Shown: positions 58,558-64,000 of the stretch, in pieces
How positions within the stretch are numbered: the stretch's first letter is position 1
Layout: the number at the start of each line of letters is the position of its first letter
Assembly (NCBI GenBank): GCA_949825025.1
Contig: OX463785.1
Coordinates: 4,691,979 to 4,755,978, forward strand
Source: Siphlonurus alternatus
Lineage: Eukaryota; Arthropoda; Insecta; Ephemeroptera; Siphlonuridae
Reading direction: 5' to 3'
Length of the DNA stretch: 64,000 nucleotides
Notes under the pieces: model-generated
Database searches by the model: none
What the model was told of the DNA's origin: nothing
What the model saw: only the letters and a program-made list of their open reading frames with translations
Position numbers and translations under genes: made by a program

Positions 58558-60000
58558 ATGTCGAAGAGGAGCAAGCGACCAGCGTGGCGAGAACTCACGT
58601 TCTCTCACGACAACCGGCTCAGGGAGGGGAGGGAGGCCCCTACATACCTCACCATAAAATGTAATGTGCAAGGTGAAAGATTGGATAAGCTGTGTGCAAT
58701 CCGTCTCCACCGCAATATGATGTTAGCTTTTGGCCAACCCAAAAGCTATCAAACATTGAAAGACGGATCCATCCTCGTAGAAACAATCTCGGATGATCAG
58801 TCCCGAAAGATCTTAACAGTGAAAAACCTTGGAGAAACCTCAGTCACAGTCGAGGCACATCGCTCCCTAAATCAAACAAAGGGAATAATCTCATGCTCTG
58901 GCCTGATGCAATCAACACTGGAGGACATCAAGGAGGAGCTGAAAGAATACAAGGTAACTGAAGTTACCCAGATCAAGAAACGTAAGGGCACTGAACTGGT
59001 CCCCACCGAGAACTACATCCTAACATTTGACCAAACAGTTCTGCCGGAAAAGATACAAATCGCCAGATTTTTCTTGAAGGTACGAGCTTACATTCCAAAT
59101 CCTATGCGCTGCTACAAATGCCAGAAATTCGGACACACCAGCAAAGTGTGTAGAGTGGACGAAGTCTGCGGCAAGTGCGGCAGCAAAATACATGAAGACA
59201 ACTGCACAGCTGAGCAGAGCTGTGTAAACTGCAAGGGAAAGCACGTATCTTGGTCTAGAAACTGCCCACGATACAAAGAAGAGCTCAAAATCCAAGAATA
59301 CATGGTCTTGGACAAAATCAGCTACCGTGCCGCCCAGGCTAAGCTGAGAGAAAGCACCCCAGCTCTGGTGAATACTTTCGCGAAGGCAGTTCTCAAAGGA
59401 AAACGCCAACAAGGAAAGAACATAGAGCAAGAACAGATACAACAAGAACCAAAGAAGCAGATGATTCCTACGCAGGTGTTATCTACCCAAAGGCTGAAAA
59501 AACGTCAGGCATCTGACCAAACCCCTCAAGAATCTCAAGAGTCCGAGCAAGAGGAGGAAAGAAAGCAGAAGCGTCTAAGACGCCGCAGAAACCAAGAAGT
59601 CCGCGTGTTCAGCGAGTCTGAAAACATGGACACCGAAAGCCAGTCTGGAGTAGAGCAGCCGCTCCTCACGACACCGGAAGCTAAAGAGGTGACAGATAAA
59701 CCCTCAACTTCTTCCGAACAGAAAAAAGCGGAGCAAATTGCTCCTGAAACTGCAGAAATGCAAGAAGAGCAAGAAACAATCTCTGCTCCAGCTGCACAGC
59801 AAGAACCCAAACTAAAGGCCCCTCGTACCTCTGGATCGATTAATACATCTTCGAAGAAACCAGAACGAAAGCCAATACTACCACCCGGGAAACAATTCCT
59901 GGAGGACAAAAAGAAATACGATGCAAACGCTGGCAAGAGTCAGAAAAAGTTAACACAAACAGCAACTAAGGTTGGGGCTAAAACCCCTCCCAAACCATAA
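58558..60000 (+). CDS. I-element ORF1: zinc-knuckle protein (I-8)
   Basis: 480 residues. Same organisation as the I-3 and I-7 copies, with small differences (QEQIQQEP for QEQKQQEP, RQASDQ for RQATDQ). The insertion of I-7 in the 5' UTR separates it from the element's 5' end by 6 kb, so expression is likely lost. Confidence 0.9.
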   Translation: MSKRSKRPAWRELTFSHDNRLREGREAPTYLTIKCNVQGERLDKLCAIRLHRNMMLAFGQPKSYQTLKDGSILVETISDDQSRKILTVKNLGETSVTVEAHRSLNQTKGIISCSGLMQSTLEDIKEELKEYKVTEVTQIKKRKGTELVPTENYILTFDQTVLPEKIQIARFFLKVRAYIPNPMRCYKCQKFGHTSKVCRVDEVCGKCGSKIHEDNCTAEQSCVNCKGKHVSWSRNCPRYKEELKIQEYMVLDKISYRAAQAKLRESTPALVNTFAKAVLKGKRQQGKNIEQEQIQQEPKKQMIPTQVLSTQRLKKRQASDQTPQESQESEQEEERKQKRLRRRRNQEVRVFSESENMDTESQSGVEQPLLTTPEAKEVTDKPSTSSEQKKAEQIAPETAEMQEEQETISAPAAQQEPKLKAPRTSGSINTSSKKPERKPILPPGKQFLEDKKKYDANAGKSQKKLTQTATKVGAKTPPKP

Positions 60001-60009
60001 GAACTTCCA

Positions 60010-63000
60010 ATGGCTACCCTTCAATGGAATATGAACGGTTTTTACAGACAACGTGAAGGCCTGAGCCTTCTCATGTCTCAGAATAACCCTCTTGCCATTT
60101 GCTTACAGGAAACTAGGCTTAAGCCTACACAAGATGCAAAATTGAAGAATTACACATGCTACAGAAAAGACTACGTGGATGGCGACATTGCCTGTGGGGG
60201 AGTCGCGACATTTGCTCGCAATGACGCCTTCTCGCAGGAAGTGCCACTAGCCACGGAACTTCAAGTAGTTGCGGTGCAGATGCTCATTCCTCACAAGGTA
60301 TGCATCTGCAACGTATATCTTCCACCGAATGTAAATGTAACACAACAGCAGATCGTTGCCCTTGTGCACCAACTCCCCAAGCCGTACATTCTCTTGGGAG
60401 ATTTGAACGCTCACAACACCGTCTGGGGATGTGACCGCATCGACCAGCGAGGGCGTATACTTGAGCAGTTTGTGAACATCGAGAGCCTCACCATCCTCAA
60501 CACAGGAGAACCAACACATGTGACGATGGCTACTGGCACGCACTCTGCAATTGATTTGACCATCTGCACTACACGACTTGCTCCCCAACTGGAGTGGCGA
60601 GCATACGATGACACCTATGGTAGTGACCACTACCCAATAGTAACAGAAATGTTAGAAAATGAAATACGACAAGAGCGTGCACCAAAGTGGCGCCTTGATA
60701 AAGCTGACTGGCCCAGATACACTGAGCAAGCCCAGGTCCCGTGGGATCCCACTCAGGGAATAGACGAAATGGTGGAAGCATTTACCAACGCACTTTTGGC
60801 TGCAGCTTTGGACACCATCCCACAGACAAACACCAGGCCTGGGAAAATACCAGTGCCCTGGTGGACACCAGAATGCAAAGAGGCGATTCGAGAGCGTAGG
60901 AGAGCGCTCCGACGATGCAAGAAACGCCCAACACCAGAAAATGTCGAATGGTTCCGAATATGCCGAGCCAACGCAAGACAAATTATCAGGGAGGCAAAGA
61001 AGGCCTCCTGGCAAAGCTACGTATCTTCAGTCAACTCCACGACTCCTGTCAAGGAAGTCTGGGACAAGATCCGCAAAATTGATGGAAAGAGCACATGCAT
61101 GGCCATCCCTGCTCTTGAAGTCAATGGAGTAATAGAGACAACACCAGAGGCAGTGTCTAACATTCTGGCAGACACATTCTCCTCAATCTCAGACCCAACT
61201 AACTATGACCCAGCATTCATCCCTCACAAGGACAGGGCAGAGAGTAGACCACCCGACTTCTCCACAAGAGAAGACCTGGACTACAATCATCCTTTCACCA
61301 TGTGGGAGATGGAGGCAGCACTCAAAGATGCCAAGAGCTCAGCTCCTGGCCAAGACCAAATCCACATAGAGATGTTACGACACCTGAACAATCAAGCGTC
61401 TGTTCAACTTCTCCAGATGTACAACCGAATCTGGCTCGAAGGCATTTTCCCACAACTGTGGAAAAAAGCCATCGTCATCCCGATCTACAAAACCGGCAAA
61501 AACAAAATCGATCCGAAGAGCTACCGCCCAATCGCCCTCACTTCTGTCCTGTGCAAAGTGATGGAAAGAATGGTCAACAAGCGCCTGGTGTGGTTCGCTG
61601 AGAAACATGACCTTCTCTCCAATGAGCAATGTGGGTTCAGACAACATCGCTCTACTACCGACAACCTGGTGAAACTCGAAAACGAGATCCAGAACGCCTA
61701 CCTCAACAAAGAACACCTCGTAGCCGTGTCTTTCGACATGGAAAAGGCTTACGACACGACCTGGAGACACGGAATACTCAAGACCCTCCATGAATGGGGA
61801 CTGCGCGGTCACATGCCAGTCTTCATCCGAGAGTTCATGAAGGACCGAGTCTTTTCAGTACGTGTTGGTAACACCATCTCTGATCAACGAGCCCAGGAGA
61901 CTGGCGTCCCCCAAGGATCGGTGCTGAGTGTAACATTGTTCGCTGTGGCGATCAACAGCATCGTTCGCAATGTCAGTCACCCCATCAGGAGTTCGCTGTA
62001 TGTGGATGACTTCATCATCTACTGCGCAGCAAAACTTCTGAGGGCGGCTCAACGACAACTTCAAATGTGCATCAACAAACTGTTCAGGTGGAGCAGATCC
62101 AACGGATTCAAATTCTCTGCGCAGAAAACCACTGTGGTCCACTTCCACAGACTGCGTGGTGTGCAACCAGAGCCTGAGCTCCAGATGGGAGGAATTCCGA
62201 TCCCATGCTCTGATACTGTCCGCTTTCTGGGACTCATTTTCGACAGCAAATTGTCGTGGAGGCCCCATCTTAGAAGCCTGAAGGCAAAATGCCAACAGCC
62301 ACTTAACCTTCTCCGTGTCTTGAGTGGAAAGTCCTATGGTGCTGACCGAGTGGTACTCTTACGACTCTATCGGGCCCTGGTTCGTTCCAAGCTAGACTAT
62401 GGAGCAATAATCTACAACTCAGCTAGACCGTCATATATCAAAACGCTTGACCCAGTCCACAACACTGGACTGAGGCTGGCCACAGGAGCATTTCGCTCTA
62501 GCCCAATAGAAAGCCTCTGTGCAGAGGCTGGAGAACCACCACTCAAGAGCAGGCGAGACTTGCTAACTTGCAACTACATCGCGAGTCTTCTTAGCAAGCC
62601 ACAGCACACAACATTCGAGTGCGTCTTCAAACCAAAGCACAGGAATAAATACCTCCAAAGACATAAAACAACAAGGCCTCTGGGCATCCGGGCGAGGGAA
62701 CTTCTCACAGGAGACCTGGGAATCCACTATCTCCCCGCTGTGTACAACCAGGTACCAAGCTCGATTGCACCGTGGAAAATTCCACGCCCACGCGTGAGAC
62801 TTGACCTGGCAAACAACAAAAAAGACAGTACAGACCCCTTACTCTACAGGGGCATTTACTCAGAAGTGATAGACCAGTACAGAGACTACACTCTGGTCTT
62901 CACCGACGGCTCAAAGAAGGACGATGACGTTGGTTGTGCCTTCGTCATCAACAACGAAGAACATGGATACTGCCTGCGTGAGCAAACAAGTGTATTCACA

Positions 63001-63682
63001 TCAGAAATGTACGCCATCTGGAAAGCTCTCGAGCACTGTTTGGAAAGAGACGACAGATCCATTATGATCTGTACCGACTCCCTCAGTAGCCTCCAGACAA
63101 TTGAGAAAACATTCCCCAAGAATCCACTGGCAAAGAAAATCCAAGATTGTCTCTACCAGTTGGCGAACCAGGACAAATACGTCTCTTTCCTCTGGGTACC
63201 CGGCCATGCTGGAATCCCTGGAAATGAGGCTGCAGACAAAGCCGCAAAGCGAGCCTCTGAGAAAGAGGACTGGGACTCGGAGGAGATCACATCAGACGAC
63301 TTCCGCAACTCGCTACAACTGGACATCAAAAGGAGATGGGAAGCATCGTGGCAAGAGGTCACATATGACAACAAACTGCGGAACATCAAGGAAATGCCAC
63401 GCGCATGGCAGACCAGCTACAGAAAGAACCGCAGGGACGAGGTCATCCTCGCCAGACTGCGCATCGGACACACCAGGCTGACACACGGCCACCTCATGGA
63501 GCACGAAGCCCCTCCTCTGTGTGCAACCTGTGCCGAAGAACTGACAGTGGACCACATCCTCACGGACTGTCGCCACTACGTGGAAGAAAGAAGGACCTGC
63601 AAAATGACAGGCTCCACTAAAGAGGTTCTCGCAAACGACGAGGAAGCAGTGCAGCGCATCTTAGAGTTCACCACTAAGGCGA
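60010..63682 (+). CDS. I-element ORF2 (I-8), last codons replaced by I-9
   Basis: All catalytic motifs are present: QETRL, GDLNAH, SDHYPIV, FDMEKAYD, YVDD, FTDGS, GHAGIPGNEAAD and CATC. After TTKA the frame passes into the inverted 3' end of I-9 and stays open to 63,897, adding ~70 unrelated residues rich in Phe and Leu. The missing part is only the final six or so residues, so enzymatic domains are untouched. Confidence 0.9.
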
Positions 63683-64000
63683 TTATTATTATTATTGATT
63701 TATATTTTGGGGCAATTGACACATTTTGGTCATGTATGCCCCCAGCGCGGCCTTTAAGAGACCGCAGATTTTTGACTGTTTCCCATATGGGATTTTATTT
63801 CTTTGTTTATTGTGTCTATGTTTTGATTTTCTTTGTTTTTCTCGTTTCTTTTCTTTGTTTGTTTCTGTTTACAGCTCTCTTCGTAGGTTCGCCTTAGTGG
63901 TGAACTCTAAGATGCGCTGCACTGCTTCCTCGTCGTTTGCGAGAACCTCTTTAGTGGAGCCTGTCATTTTGCAGGTCCTTCTTTCTTCCACGTAGTGGCG
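63683..64000 (-). mobile_element. I-element copy I-9, 3' end only (continues past the window)
   Basis: The tail here is (AAT)n instead of (CAAT)n, followed by the standard 3' UTR and the end of ORF2 (stop at 63,876-63,878). It is inserted in inverted orientation into ORF2 of I-8. Confidence 0.9.

Larger units (their letters stand above)
51800..63682 (+). mobile_element. I-element copy I-8, plus strand, interrupted by I-7 and I-9
   Basis: The 5' end (CCCCTCCCATG) is at 51,800. The first ~167 bp stop at 51,966, where I-7 is inserted, and the element resumes at ~58,003. The 5' UTR continues to 58,557, ORF1 is 58,558-60,000 and ORF2 starts at 60,010. At 63,682, ~7 codons before the normal ORF2 stop, the sequence turns into the inverted tail of I-9. 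Its own 3' end must lie beyond the window. Confidence 0.95.

Noticed and set aside
60010..63897. A genuine 1,295-residue ORF2 variant with a hydrophobic C-terminal domain
   Set aside because: The last ~70 codons are read from the inverted 3' end of I-9, a chance open frame repeated at each element 3' end.

Overview
The window is nuclear DNA of an invertebrate animal, most likely an arthropod; a crustacean or insect cannot be separated by reading. Three host genes have small GT-AG introns, TATA boxes and AATAAA signals. Two encode small secreted C-type lectins with five matching coding exons each, and one encodes a secreted chymotrypsin-like S1A serine protease. All three are on the minus strand. 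The rest is AT-rich DNA crowded with transposable elements.

Layout. 1-11,990: no intact host gene is recognised. It holds palindromic MITEs, a ~4.1 kb terminal-inverted-repeat DNA transposon (914-5,038) with exon-like islands and an internal 130-bp minisatellite, two decayed LINE 3' ends, and a 5S-rRNA-derived SINE. 12,062-16,442: lectin A. 16,443-20,170: MITEs and a LINE remnant. 20,226-26,904: the protease gene, with a 5'-truncated retrotransposon inside exon 6. 27,273-33,316: a second copy of a 6,044-bp unit holding the protease 5' half. 33,317-41,019: a full-length retrotransposon and a 3'-truncated relative, ending 10 bp after the lectin B polyA signal. 41,147-45,745: lectin B. 45,750-51,799: AT-rich DNA with old diverged duplications and MITEs. 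51,800-64,000: a plus-strand retrotransposon holding a full-length minus-strand copy of itself in its 5' UTR and the start of another near its 3' end.

The dominant element (here 'I-element', copies I-1 to I-9) is a ~6.04 kb non-LTR retrotransposon of the I group. It has a 5' UTR of ~0.7 kb, ORF1 with three zinc knuckles, ORF2 with APE endonuclease, reverse transcriptase, RNase H and a C-terminal CCHC motif, and a short tandem tail of CAAT or AAT. Its first ~110 nt fold on paper as an HDV-like self-cleaving ribozyme (P1, P2, P3, P4 and a CTAA J4/2 strand). The copies are nearly identical, so activity is recent.

The elements have reshaped the locus. I-1 split protease exon 6. I-3 landed upstream of the protease promoter. 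Unequal crossing-over between I-1 and I-3 explains the tandem duplication, because copy I-2 carries I-3-like variants on its left and I-1-like variants on its right. As a result no intact protease gene remains in the window, and each protease copy reads in frame from exon 6 into ORF2.
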